From Actinophytocola sp. (GTDB taxonomy: Bacteria > Actinomycetota > Actinomycetes > Mycobacteriales > Pseudonocardiaceae), in the NCBI GenBank assembly GCA_009377395.1, contig WHUB01000034.1:1-41902 (forward strand): a stretch of 41,902 nt of DNA. Reading direction: 5' to 3'. The position numbers were made by a program, and so were the translations under genes. A model generated the notes under the pieces. That model did no database searches. It saw only the letters and a list, made by a program, of their open reading frames with translations, and had not been told where the DNA came from. Below are positions 1 to 7,580 of this stretch, piece by piece. The first letter of the stretch is position 1. Each line of letters opens with the position of its first letter.

Positions 1-2
1 AG

Positions 3-743
3 CTGCTCAAGGTCAAGATCGAGACGTTGTTCGAACGCTTCGGCGGCACCTACGGGTATCGCCGCATCCACGCCGAACTTGTCCGCGGCGGCGAGCAGGT
101 CGGGTCCGAGCTGGTGCGCCAGCTGATGCGTGAGCTGGGCCTGGTGCCGATCCAGCCCCGGCCGTACCGCACCACCACCGTGCGCGGCGCGGACCAGCCG
201 GCCATCCCGGACCTGGTGCGGCGCGACTTCACCGCCGACCGGCCCGGGGTCAAGCTTGTCGGCGACATCACGTTCATCTCGACCTGGCAGGGCTGGCTCT
301 ATCTGGCGACCACCATTGATTGTTTCAACAAAGAAGTCATCGGTTACGCGATGGCCGACCATATGCGCACCGAATTGGTCACCGACGCCCTCGACATGGC
401 CGTGCGAAATCACACGCTCGAGCCGGGTTGCATTATGCACAGCGATCGCGGTACCCAATATGTTTCGGCCGAGTATGTCGCGAAGTTGAACGAACTCGAT
501 CTCCGTCATTCCCTCGGGCGAACCGGGATATGTTGGGACAACTCGCTCGCCGAATCCTTTTTCGCCAGCCTCAAGAACGAGCGGGTGCACCATATGGTGT
601 ATCCCACACGGAAAAAAGCGAAGCAAGATATTGCCCGCTACATCGAGCTTCACTACAATCGACGGCGAATCCATTCAGGCTTGGATTATTCGACACCGCA
701 CGAAGTCCGCAACGAGTACTTGAATGGGCAGCTCGCAGCATAA
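3..743 (+). CDS. IS3-family transposase OrfB, 5' end outside window
   Basis: This is the DDE catalytic subunit of an IS3-family element, which cuts and joins transposon ends, normally as an OrfAB frameshift fusion. The visible part begins in the helical region (YGYRRIHAEL). The integrase core follows: the first Asp in VGDITFIS, the second in MHSDRGTQY, and the Glu in WDNSLAESFFASLK. The tail reads YNRRRIHSGLDYSTP, typical of the family. The frame is open from the left edge. A TTG at 27 could serve as a start, but the family has further sequence upstream, so I treat the gene as truncated by the window. No frameshift is seen in the visible part. OrfA is not visible. Codons in the 3' half are less GC-biased than in the neighbours. 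Confidence 0.93.
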   Translation: MLKVKIETLFERFGGTYGYRRIHAELVRGGEQVGSELVRQLMRELGLVPIQPRPYRTTTVRGADQPAIPDLVRRDFTADRPGVKLVGDITFISTWQGWLYLATTIDCFNKEVIGYAMADHMRTELVTDALDMAVRNHTLEPGCIMHSDRGTQYVSAEYVAKLNELDLRHSLGRTGICWDNSLAESFFASLKNERVHHMVYPTRKKAKQDIARYIELHYNRRRIHSGLDYSTPHEVRNEYLNGQLAA

Positions 744-761
744 AAGGACGCAGATTCAGCA

Positions 762-1133
762 GTCCGGAAAACGCGGGGCACTCCAGCCCACGATCTGTCC
801 GCCGCTCGCGCGCAGGTGCTCGGCGCCCTGCACTGGGCTGCCTCCCAACTCGACCTGCCCACCCTTGCCGACGGCGGCTACGCAGGCAGCGGTTCCGGCG
901 TACACACCCCGATCAAACAGCCCTCCGATGGGCGCAAACTCCATCCCGACAACCGCACCTACAACGCACTGCTGCGCGGGCTACGCGCACTCGGCGAACG
1001 CGGATTCGCCATCCTGACCGGGCGCTGGCGCACCCTGCAGCACATCACAGCCAGCCCCCGAAAAATCGGCAAAATCGTCAAAGCAGCCCTCGTCCTCACC
1101 CACATCGAACACGCCCGAACACGATCTCGCTGA
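762..1133 (+). pseudogene. IS5-family transposase, C-terminal remnant
   Basis: The readable frame gives HDLSAARAQVLGALHWAA, then LPTLADGGYAG, VHTPIKQP, DNRTYNALLRGLRALGER and a basic tail ending with a stop at 1131-1133. These match the C-terminal DDE region and tail of IS5-family (IS112/IS1031-like) transposases. The N-terminal half, with the DNA-binding region and first catalytic Asp, is missing, because the IS3 transposase ends only about 20-35 bases upstream. A GTG at 816 could start a 105-residue peptide, but it would lack the catalytic core. I regard it as a dead remnant. Confidence 0.8.
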
Positions 1134-1599
1134 GATCACCTCATTGTTTTCCCCTGTTTTGACGGATAAAACGGCGGTTAGCAAAGCCTGATAATTGTGT
1201 GTCCAGGACCATGGGGACACAAGGGCCAAAACCACCCTAAGTAGTTCGAAAGGACTAGTCGGGTCACCGAATACAGGGCCATCGGAGTGAATTCTCCAAA
1301 AGCTACTGTCACGTCGTAAACCTGGAAGACTGCCGCAGGTCGACGGGGCCACCAGAAGAGTGCTCTTCCGAGACGCCATGGCGTTCTGGGGACGACGGCG
1401 TGTCGCTGCAGCGGATTCGAATGAGAGTTCGATACAGTTTTGCCGCAAGCGCATCGGCGGTTACGCGGCCGACGCGCTCATCATCGGAGGGCATCCTCGC
1501 AGGAGAGTTCTTGCCATCGCGCGCCGAGCGTCGAGCCCGACTACCTGACGGCGTTTCGCATGGCCTCGAATGGTTTTCCTACCAGCGGAGTGTGATGCC
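1134..1599. other. Gene-poor stretch after the IS remnant
   Basis: No convincing gene is seen in these 466 bases. Short frames around 1309-1548 are open on several strands but have no good ribosome-binding site and no recognisable protein. The left part is relatively AT-rich and probably includes the IS5 terminus. A 7-bp inverted repeat (TGTGTCC, 10-base spacer, GGACACA) lies at 1198-1221. The right part probably carries the promoter of the gene starting at 1600. Confidence 0.5.
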
Positions 1600-2010
1600 A
1601 TGCAGGGTAGTAGTGATGTCTGGGCCGCGAGCTGGGAACAGCTCGGCACCCGTGTCGATGACGATGCCGCGGTGTCGATCCGGGTGGGCGTGCTGCCGGT
1701 CGGGAACGACTATTCCGTGGCAATGAGCATCGCCTCCGGTCCGCCGGTCGTATTCAGCGACCACACCGCGTCGGAACTGGCCGAGCTGATGGCGTGGGCA
1801 ACGGAGGAGCGGGAGATGCTGCTCGATCTCCGGGAGCGGGAGCGCACGAACGACGCCAAAACCCTGCTGAATCGCGCCATACTCACCCGAAGACAATGGC
1901 TGACAATACGGCGAGCCGTCAGCGACGTCGCCGGCGAACACAGCGGAGCAGCGACCTCGGTACTCAATGACTGCGCACCTCCGACATGGCTGGAAGAGCA
2001 TGCAGAGTAA
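1600..2010 (+). CDS. Hypothetical protein, 136 aa
   Basis: I do not recognise this protein. The ATG at 1600 is preferred over the upstream in-frame start at 1570 because GGAG (1587-1590) sits at normal distance. The N-terminal half alternates hydrophobic and charged residues (VSIRVGVLPVGNDYSVAMSI, VVFSDHTASELAELMAWA) like a small alpha/beta domain. A long charged helix follows (EEREMLLDLRERERTNDAK), then a basic segment (TRRQWLTIRRAVSDVAGEH). No signal peptide or membrane segment is visible. It precedes the unknown gene at 2139 in the same direction, with an AT-richer gap between them, so co-transcription is possible but not shown. Confidence 0.6.
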   Translation: MQGSSDVWAASWEQLGTRVDDDAAVSIRVGVLPVGNDYSVAMSIASGPPVVFSDHTASELAELMAWATEEREMLLDLRERERTNDAKTLLNRAILTRRQWLTIRRAVSDVAGEHSGAATSVLNDCAPPTWLEEHAE

Positions 2011-2096
2011 GCCGCCTGCTGGCCGCATCCACCGAGCGTGCTACGCCGTTGACATTCGCAATGCCCACACGTAGGTTTTCAGTTAATGATTCTTTT

Positions 2097-2113
2097 GTTT
2101 TGAGTGCCAAAAC
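2097..2113 (+). promoter_or_regulatory. Small dyad upstream of the 2139 gene
   Basis: GTTTT and AAAAC flank a 7-base spacer in an unusually AT-rich patch (about 2070-2113) just upstream of the GGAAGGGG ribosome-binding site. It could be a regulator site or part of the promoter. Support is sequence symmetry only. Confidence 0.3.
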
Positions 2114-2138
2114 ACGGCACGGGACGGAAGGGGTCGCC

Positions 2139-3281
2139 ATGGCCGTGGGTTTCCGATCTTTCCTCCGAGTCGACCCCGGGCAATCGCTCGTGGAGACCGT
2201 CATCGGCCACATCGAACGATGGTCGATGGCGAAGCAGATCGACATCGACCCAGCGGCGCCAGGGCGGTACAGCTTCGCGGACGACAATGTCCTCTCCATC
2301 TTCCGCGAACGCGACGGCGACGACCACATCTACCGGTGGCGCCGGGTCCACCAGGCCGCCGAGCGCGGCGACGTATGGCGCACCACCTTCACCGCGCTCG
2401 AACGTCCCGACGCTCCGGGCTGGCTGTGGTCGGAGATCGAGACCGTCGACGGCAACCGGCCCGATCCGAGCTCCCCGTTCGCCTGTATGTCCGTCCCTCG
2501 GGTGCTCCGGGAACTGCTCGCCAAGCTGACCTGCTTCGACGGCCGGACAACGATGAGCGCCGAGCCGCAGTGGGTCGCGAGCGGCCACCTGCCGGACCTG
2601 ATGGACTACCTCGCCGACGACACCCGGCTGGGCGCCGTCTACATCGCCAGCCAGGGGCCCCGGAGCGCCGAGGGCTTCGTCGAGTGGGCCACCCAGGTCA
2701 CCTGGCACCTGGTCGGCCTCGGCAGCGTCTTCCTGCTCGACAACGCGGTGAACCGCGAGTTCAACGAGATGGTGGGCAACGGCCACGCCCTGCCGTCCGG
2801 CACGGTGCGGACCTTCCTGCCGCGTGTCGACCTCGACGACCCGCGCGACCCGCAGCGGCACAAGATCCTGGGCATCAACCGGATCACCGAGTCGAGCCCG
2901 CGACGACTCGCGGGCATGCTCGGCCTGATCGAACGGACCCGGCGCGCGGACTCGCCCATCCCCGCCGACGCGGCGGAACTCGATCGCGCCCTCACCGCGC
3001 AGGAGGCCGGTCCGACGATCGCCCGGCCGACGCCCTTGCACGCGGTCACCGTCGCCGAGGCGGTCATGGCGAGCCGGTCCGCCGATCACCACACCCCGAT
3101 ACCGGACATCGCGGCGCTGCGCGAGGAACTCGACACCCTCAGGGCAGAACTCAACTGCGAGCGCACCCAGCGGGCTACGATGCTGACCCACCTCAACGCG
3201 CTCACCCAGGAGGTCGACGCGTTGCGTGCCCGCACCGAGCTGGACACGGCCACGCCGCGGCAACGGCTCACCGTGTCCTGA
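2139..3281 (+). CDS. Uncharacterised 380-aa protein with C-terminal coiled coil
   Basis: I choose the ATG at 2139 because GGAAGGGG lies just upstream. The frame is open back to 1986, but that extension overlaps the previous gene and looks non-coding. The protein starts MAVGFRSFLRVDPGQSLVET. It has a middle alpha/beta region with LGAVYIAS, VTWHLVGLGSVFLLDNAV and GTVRTFLPRVDLDD. The last 60 residues form a leucine-heptad region (LREELDTLRAELNCERTQ, LNALTQEVDALRAR) that predicts a coiled coil. There is no signal peptide or transmembrane segment, so it is probably cytoplasmic. I cannot assign a family with confidence. The coiled coil suggests self-assembly or a partner protein. It converges with the GNAT-like gene, the two stops being only a few bases apart. 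Confidence 0.8.
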   Translation: MAVGFRSFLRVDPGQSLVETVIGHIERWSMAKQIDIDPAAPGRYSFADDNVLSIFRERDGDDHIYRWRRVHQAAERGDVWRTTFTALERPDAPGWLWSEIETVDGNRPDPSSPFACMSVPRVLRELLAKLTCFDGRTTMSAEPQWVASGHLPDLMDYLADDTRLGAVYIASQGPRSAEGFVEWATQVTWHLVGLGSVFLLDNAVNREFNEMVGNGHALPSGTVRTFLPRVDLDDPRDPQRHKILGINRITESSPRRLAGMLGLIERTRRADSPIPADAAELDRALTAQEAGPTIARPTPLHAVTVAEAVMASRSADHHTPIPDIAALREELDTLRAELNCERTQRATMLTHLNALTQEVDALRARTELDTATPRQRLTVS

Positions 3282-3284
3282 CCT

Positions 3285-3920
3285 CTACCACCGGTCCAGG
3301 GCGTCCAGCCTGACGTCGAGCAGCGCGGGATCACGCAGGTCGATCACGTGCACGCCGTTCCACTGGAGAAATCCGATCTTCTCCAGCATCGCGGCGAGAC
3401 GCACACTCGCCAGCTCGGCGGCGACGCTGTCCTCCGGTGCGTTCCGGAAGTCCACAGGAGACACCCGGCACGCCGCCAGCCGCGCCGCCCGCGCCAGCGA
3501 GCGCAGCGCTCCGGCGACGAGCAGCGCGCCCAGACCATGGCCGCGCCACGCCTCGGTGAGCTCGATGTCGCGCAGGATGACCATCCTCGCGACGCCCTCG
3601 CTGATCCGGGCGTCCAGCTCGGGTTGCAGCCGGCCACGCGCGGGATCGATGACGGTGTCGGCGATGAACTCGAGCGCCCATTCCCCGAGCTCGGCTGAGT
3701 CGAGCAGGTTACGCTCTCGGCGGAGATCGGCGATCACCAGCTCGATGTCGCCGACATGCCGATGATTGTCAGGACAGGCGCCCAACTCGCCCACATCGGC
3801 CGAGACATCCCAGCGTTCGGGCATGTGGTCGTCGTCGTCGGTCTGCCACCACAACCGGCGATGGGTGATCGCCAGCGAGATGGACATCGGGTTGGCGGGA
3901 AGTTCACGGGCTCGGGTCAC
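3285..3920 (-). CDS. GNAT-like acetyltransferase domain protein
   Basis: The C-terminal half carries the GNAT acetyl-CoA signature: a strand and helix with ILRDIELTEAWRGHGLGALL, matching the R/Q-x-x-G-x-G/A motif A that binds the pyrophosphate of acetyl-CoA. The late strand IGFLQWNGVHVIDL fits the end of the fold. The N-terminal 90 residues (LAITHRRLWWQTDDDDHM) are not typical and may form a separate small domain. The GTG start at 3920 is supported by GAGGTGG immediately upstream. GNAT proteins acetylate amines on small molecules or proteins, and the substrate here cannot be read from sequence. Its promoter lies in the AT-rich gap shared with the divergent XRE gene. Confidence 0.7.
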   Translation of the reverse strand: MTRARELPANPMSISLAITHRRLWWQTDDDDHMPERWDVSADVGELGACPDNHRHVGDIELVIADLRRERNLLDSAELGEWALEFIADTVIDPARGRLQPELDARISEGVARMVILRDIELTEAWRGHGLGALLVAGALRSLARAARLAACRVSPVDFRNAPEDSVAAELASVRLAAMLEKIGFLQWNGVHVIDLRDPALLDVRLDALDRW

Positions 3921-4072
3921 GCGACCACCTCACGTCCTGACAAGCCAGCCCAGCAGGGTCGAGGCCGATTTCATCCCATAGCGAGCTATGAGATATATGG
4001 TACTCAGATAAATAGTCATAAGTGAAATCGTCTCTGGATTTTTCCTCACGAGATGTATGGGCTTGATCGCCT
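3921..4072. promoter_or_regulatory. AT-rich divergent promoter region
   Basis: Bases 3970-4050 are far AT-richer than the surroundings (runs such as gagatatatggtactcagat). They contain TGAG/CTCA and TATGA/TCATA half-sites facing each other. The region lies between the leftward GNAT-like gene and the rightward XRE gene, so it probably holds both promoters and an XRE operator. I could not define exact -10/-35 boxes. Confidence 0.4.
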
Positions 4073-4321
4073 ATGGCATCTCAACCGGTTTCCCAGGCGA
4101 CACAGGAGTTCGGCGCACGCGTCCGCGCCCAACGCGCCCGGCTGGGATGGAGCCAGGAGCGCCTCGGGGAGGCGTGCGGCATCCACTGGTCGATGGTCGG
4201 CCAGATCGAGCGGGGACAACGCAATGTCGGCCTCCACAACATCCTGAAGCTCGCGACCGCGCTCGGCATCGACGCCGGCGACCTGGTGAGCGGCCTGCAA
4301 CCACCGCCACAGCGAAGCTGA
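4073..4321 (+). CDS. XRE-family HTH regulator, 82 aa
   Basis: This small protein is almost entirely one Cro/C1-type helix-turn-helix. It has FGARVRAQRARLGWSQERL, then a turn and recognition helix ACGIHWSMVGQIERGQRNV and the closing helix LHNILKLATALGIDAGDL. There is no effector domain, so it probably acts as a dimeric repressor or as a DNA-binding partner. The ATG at 4073 lacks a strong Shine-Dalgarno. A different upstream frame begins near 4053 but gives no recognisable protein. A second XRE gene follows 69 bases downstream in the same direction. Confidence 0.85.
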   Translation: MASQPVSQATQEFGARVRAQRARLGWSQERLGEACGIHWSMVGQIERGQRNVGLHNILKLATALGIDAGDLVSGLQPPPQRS

Positions 4322-4390
4322 CACCGCGCCGCGACACGACCATTCAATCCGATTTTGGGATATCCGCCAAGGTCGCGATGCCCTTGACCG

Positions 4391-4660
4391 GTGGAGAAGT
4401 CGACTCACTCAGCTGAGTACAAGCGACTTCTCCAATTGCTGCGCGAATTCCGCGACGAGACCGACTTGACCCCGCGCCAGGTGGCCGACCGGCTCGGCAA
4501 ACCACAGTCCTGGGTCAGCAAGTACGAGTCGGGAGAACGCCGCATCGACGTCATCGAGCTGGGTCACATCCTCACCGCACTCGGCGTGCCGAAGGGACTC
4601 CTGTTGCGGCGCCTCGACCCGGCCTGGCTGGACACGGGGGACCCCGGGCATCCGTCGTGA
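4391..4660 (+). CDS. XRE-family HTH regulator, 89 aa
   Basis: This is a second single-domain Cro/C1-type protein. Its HTH reads LREFRDETDLTPRQVADRLG followed by KPQSWVSKYESGERRIDVIE and the helix LGHILTALGVPKGLLLRRL. The WVSKYESGERR recognition segment is distinct from that of the gene at 4073, so the two are relatives, not recent duplicates. The GTG at 4391 is the only reasonable start, and the ribosome-binding site is weak. A 5-bp GC stem (CGGCC/GGCCG, 4663-4678) lies just past the stop, between this gene and the convergent radical SAM gene, and could act as a short terminator. Confidence 0.85.
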   Translation: MEKSTHSAEYKRLLQLLREFRDETDLTPRQVADRLGKPQSWVSKYESGERRIDVIELGHILTALGVPKGLLLRRLDPAWLDTGDPGHPS

Positions 4661-4695
4661 ACCGGCCTTGCTGGGCCGCCGTCGGCACGTCCATG

Positions 4696-6026
4696 TCACG
4701 CCACGTCGCGCATGATCTCCGCGCGGCGCGGCCAATGTGACCAGAACGCGCCGGTGTAACCGCTCTCGATGAGCCGGAGCAGGAACGGGTTGTCGGCGTA
4801 GTTGTTGTCGTCCTGGGTCAGCCCCGGAAGCGTCGGCAGCATCACGCGGTACAGGTCCTCCTCCGGCACGAGGTCGTGCAGCAGCTCGATCGACTTCGCC
4901 CATCGGCCACTCGGCGAGTCCAGCGTCTCGCGATCCTCCGGCAGCTCGGGCGACAGGAAGTACACCGGCCGATATCTGCCGTGCCGGTCGAACATGAACT
5001 GACGCTCGTACTCGACCGTCGAGCACTGCCCCTTCGGCCTGAGCACGATCGGTTCCCGTGCCGTGTTCGACTGCAATCCGCGTACCGTGCGAATCCCATC
5101 GCAGTCCTGCGCGAGCTGAATCCCCAGCGGTGAATAGGGAAACGCCCTGATGCCGAGGCTGTATCCGGTCACCGTCGCGCCGAGGTCGAGCGTGCGCTTC
5201 ACGCATTCGCGCATGGTGTCGGCCGTCTCGCCCGGCATCCCGAGCAGCACCTCGACCATGGTCGGGATGCCGCGCTCCCTGGCGAACGAGCACACCCGTT
5301 GCGTGTCTTCGAAGGTGTAGTAGCGCCGTCCCCCGCCGGTGACCTTCCAGCCGTCGAGCACGTCGTCGTGCACGTGGTCGGGCGCCAGGTTGATGCCACC
5401 GCAGCCGGCTTCGGCGAGCAGCGTTGCGAGCTCCTCGTCGAACGGCGTCGGCTGCACGTAGACCCACAGCCGCAGTCCGTGCAGCGAGGTCGCCGGGTCG
5501 GCCGACTTGCGCCGCACGATCTCGGTCAGCACCGCCTTGGTGTGGGCGACGGCGAGGTTGAACTCGCTGTCGGTGGTGTGGACGTCGTAGATGCCTTGGT
5601 CGGTCAGCGACTCGATCTCGTCGACGACGGCGGCGACCTCGCGGCGGGTGAACTGCGTGCCCTTGGCGTCCGGTTCGACGCAGTGGGAGCACGCGTACAC
5701 GCAGCCGTTCTTGGTGAGAATGTTGCCGAGCCCGCCGGTGCGGTAGTACCGCTCGTTGTCCACCTTGTGCGGTGTCGCCGACCTGCGCACGTAGGTGGTG
5801 CTGGTGTTGACGGCCTCGCCGCCGGGGGCCGCGAACGGCAACACCTGCCGCACCCTGCCCTCGCCGTGATTGACGAGCAGGCCCGGGATGTCGTCAGGGT
5901 TTCCACTCGCACCTCGACGTCGAACCCGTCGGCCTCGAGCGACGTGGTCAGGATGTCGAGCGCGTACGGCGTGATCGGCGGATACACGAAGTTCGGGTTG
6001 ACGAGTGTGACCAGTGCCTTACCCAT
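4696..6026 (-). pseudogene. Cobalamin-type radical SAM methyltransferase (TsrM-like?), internal deletion and frameshift
   Basis: The coding sequence is split. From the ATG at 6026 (SD GGGGAAG) the frame reads MGKALVTLVNPNFVYPPITP and ALDILTTSLEADGFDVEVR, the first strand and helix of a B12-binding-like domain. It then runs into nonsense. A different frame, entering around 5895-5915, reads GNPDDIPGLLVNHGEGRVRQ and continues intact to 4696. That part holds the radical SAM CxxxCxxC in NGCVYACSHCVEPDAKG, a TTDSEFNLA segment and the SAM-barrel motifs GGINLAPDH and VEVLLGMPGET. About 100 residues of the cobalamin domain appear missing at the junction. The intact second frame could still start at the GTG at 5853 (385 aa). 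The CVEPDAKG context and nearby tryptophanase suggest tryptophan C2-methyltransferase (TsrM) relatives, but that is tentative. The start overlaps the upstream XRE stop by 8 bases. Confidence 0.7.
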
Positions 6027-6372
6027 GAATGACTTCCCCAGCAATGACGTCGGTGCGCGCGGGCTTGGCGGTGGCGGCGCGCAGCGCACGCGTGGTGCGC
6101 GCCGCCGCGCCGAGTTGGTCGACCGGAACCCCGAGCACGGTGCTGAGCCAGCGCCGCCAGTACGGCCCGGGGACGCGCTTTCCCCGTTCCCAGCGGGCGA
6201 CCTCGGTCCTGCTCACCCCATAGTTGTTGGACAGCGACATGAGCGCCTCGGCGAGCGCATGCTGGCTCAGGCCACGCTCCTCCCGGGCACGTCGCACCAG
6301 GGGTCCGATCGGTTCGCTGCGGTGGGAGCGAAGTGAACCCGCCCCCTTGCGGCTGTACGTTGACACCCTCAC
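6019..6372 (-). CDS. XRE-family regulator coupled to the radical SAM gene
   Basis: The protein is 117 aa with an HTH at residues 23-85: VRRAREERGLSQHALAEAL, a loop with NNYGVSRTEVARWERGKRVP, then PYWRRWLSTVLGVPVDQL. This long-loop HTH (VARWERG, VP, WRxWLS) closely resembles the one opening the large regulator at 12141. Its stop lies inside the first codons of the radical SAM gene (ATGGGTAA, 6019-6026), so the two are translationally coupled and the regulator probably belongs to that pathway. The GTG at 6372 is taken as start. A second GTG two codons in is equally possible. The tail after residue 90 is Ala-rich and has no known domain. Confidence 0.85.
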   Translation of the reverse strand: MRVSTYSRKGAGSLRSHRSEPIGPLVRRAREERGLSQHALAEALMSLSNNYGVSRTEVARWERGKRVPGPYWRRWLSTVLGVPVDQLGAAARTTRALRAATAKPARTDVIAGEVIHG

Positions 6373-6440
6373 GACGCTAGGGGGCCACCAGACCGGGCAC
6401 GATCCACTTCCCGCGAGGAGTTATCCACTCCGCGCAACGC

Positions 6441-7415
6441 CTATTTGCGCAATGTGACCGACGGGTGCTCGCCGAAGCGCTGGTGGTATGCGGACGCGAA
6501 CCGGCTCAGATGTTGCAGGCTCCACCGCGCGGCGACCTTGCCGACGGTCGTCGTGTCCGGCTCCGCGGCGAGCAGGTCCTGGTGCGCACGCTCCAGCCGG
6601 ACGGTGCGCAGGTAGCTCATCGGGGTGTGCTCGGTGTGACGCCGGAACGCGTCCTGCAGCGAACGAGCGCTCACGCCGACAGCGCTCGCCAGGCTGCCCA
6701 CGGTGTGGTCCCACTCCGGGTGCGCCTCCATGATCTCGATGGCGGCGTCGACGACCCGGTTGGGCACCGGCAGCGCGTCACCGTTGAGGAATCCGGTGTA
6801 GTTGTGGGTGTGCGTGAGCAGTAGCCCCTCCATCAGCCAGCGTTCGAGACCGCGTGCGGCGTGGGAGTGCACCCAGGAGCGATCGTTCCGGTCCATCTCG
6901 TTGACGAAACACCGGAACCCGCTCATCCACCCGGCGCCCGGACCGCGCCTGGTGTTCAGGCCGAACTCGAACTCGATCGGCCGTGGCAACGACTGGTCGA
7001 GCATATCCCGCAGGGTCGCCTCGAGCGCGGAACGTTCTATTCTCACGATCACCAGTTTCGTTCCGGCCGCGAGTCGCATGCTCAAATGCCGCGTCGGAGA
7101 CGCGACCGGAATGAGGTCGCGACTGGCGTGGAGGCTTTCATTCCCGCTCCGGAATGTTCCCTTCCCCTCCAAGATGGCCATGATCGGGAAAAATGTCTCG
7201 CACTCCCCAGGTTCTACCTTGACGTCGCCGCCGTACGTTATGGAGGCCAAGGCCGTGTTGCGAATTCGCTGACAGTTCATGTGCGTGTCAAGCTGAGCCG
7301 ACCTGCCTACCAGGTTGATTCGATGGTCGCAGAAAACCTGCGCCACCCGCAGCCGCGTGTCATCCAAGTCCCTCGAGTCAAACAACGGATACTGAGAAAA
7401 CGGTAGCTCAGTCAT
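6441..7415 (-). CDS. AraC-family transcriptional regulator
   Basis: The protein is 324 aa with the usual two-part layout. Residues 1-200 form a cupin-like sensor of the FeaR/AraC-binding type, with motifs such as FPIMAILEGKGTFRSGNES. Residues 220-324 are the paired HTH domain: DHTVGSLASAVGVSARSLQD for the first HTH and PMSYLRTVRLERAHQDLLAA plus VAARWSLQHLSRFASAYHQR for the second, ending FGEHPSVTLRK. Members usually activate a neighbouring catabolic gene in response to an aromatic or amine ligand. It lies 165 bases downstream of the tryptophanase-like gene on the same strand, which makes that gene a candidate target. The ATG at 7415 is the only start that keeps the full sensor. Confidence 0.93.
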   Translation of the reverse strand: MTELPFSQYPLFDSRDLDDTRLRVAQVFCDHRINLVGRSAQLDTHMNCQRIRNTALASITYGGDVKVEPGECETFFPIMAILEGKGTFRSGNESLHASRDLIPVASPTRHLSMRLAAGTKLVIVRIERSALEATLRDMLDQSLPRPIEFEFGLNTRRGPGAGWMSGFRCFVNEMDRNDRSWVHSHAARGLERWLMEGLLLTHTHNYTGFLNGDALPVPNRVVDAAIEIMEAHPEWDHTVGSLASAVGVSARSLQDAFRRHTEHTPMSYLRTVRLERAHQDLLAAEPDTTTVGKVAARWSLQHLSRFASAYHQRFGEHPSVTLRK

Positions 7416-7580
7416 TGAAATGCATGACCCCTATCTATAAAGCAAATGATGTTCCCCCCTCGCAAACATGCGGAGGTAACATTCGCAGATTTCCACCTGC
7501 GTTTCTAGGTCCATTCGTGTTATAACCCCACGATCGTGTTGTCGACCCTCTGTGTCCGACCGTCACCACTACCGTGTGGA

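Larger units (their letters stand above)
1..1133 (+). mobile_element. Insertion-sequence debris: IS3 element end abutting an IS5 remnant
   Basis: Two unrelated transposase fragments lie head to tail. The IS3-family OrfB stops at 743, and by about 762-780 the reading frame is already that of the C-terminal third of an IS5-family transposase. No N-terminal IS5 part is visible between them. The simplest reading is that the IS3 element inserted into, or recombined with, an older IS5 copy. The left end lies outside the window, so inverted repeats and target duplications could not be matched. Confidence 0.75.

Noticed and set aside
320-1162. Long open frame through the IS3/IS5 region
   Set aside because: It is very Arg/Pro-rich, overlaps both transposase frames and has no recognisable protein, so it is a shadow of the real genes.
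1400-1450. GATTCGAATGAGAGTTCGAT looked like a tRNA T-loop
   Set aside because: The flanking 5-bp arms do not pair and no acceptor or anticodon arms are visible on either strand.
2079-3263. Long leftward frame opposite the 2139 gene
   Set aside because: It is Arg/Asp/Val-rich with no domain and lies antisense to a gene with a good start and coiled coil.
5299-6336. 345-aa rightward frame antisense to the radical SAM gene
   Set aside because: It is a low-complexity mirror of the CxxxCxxC gene, with no domain or SD.
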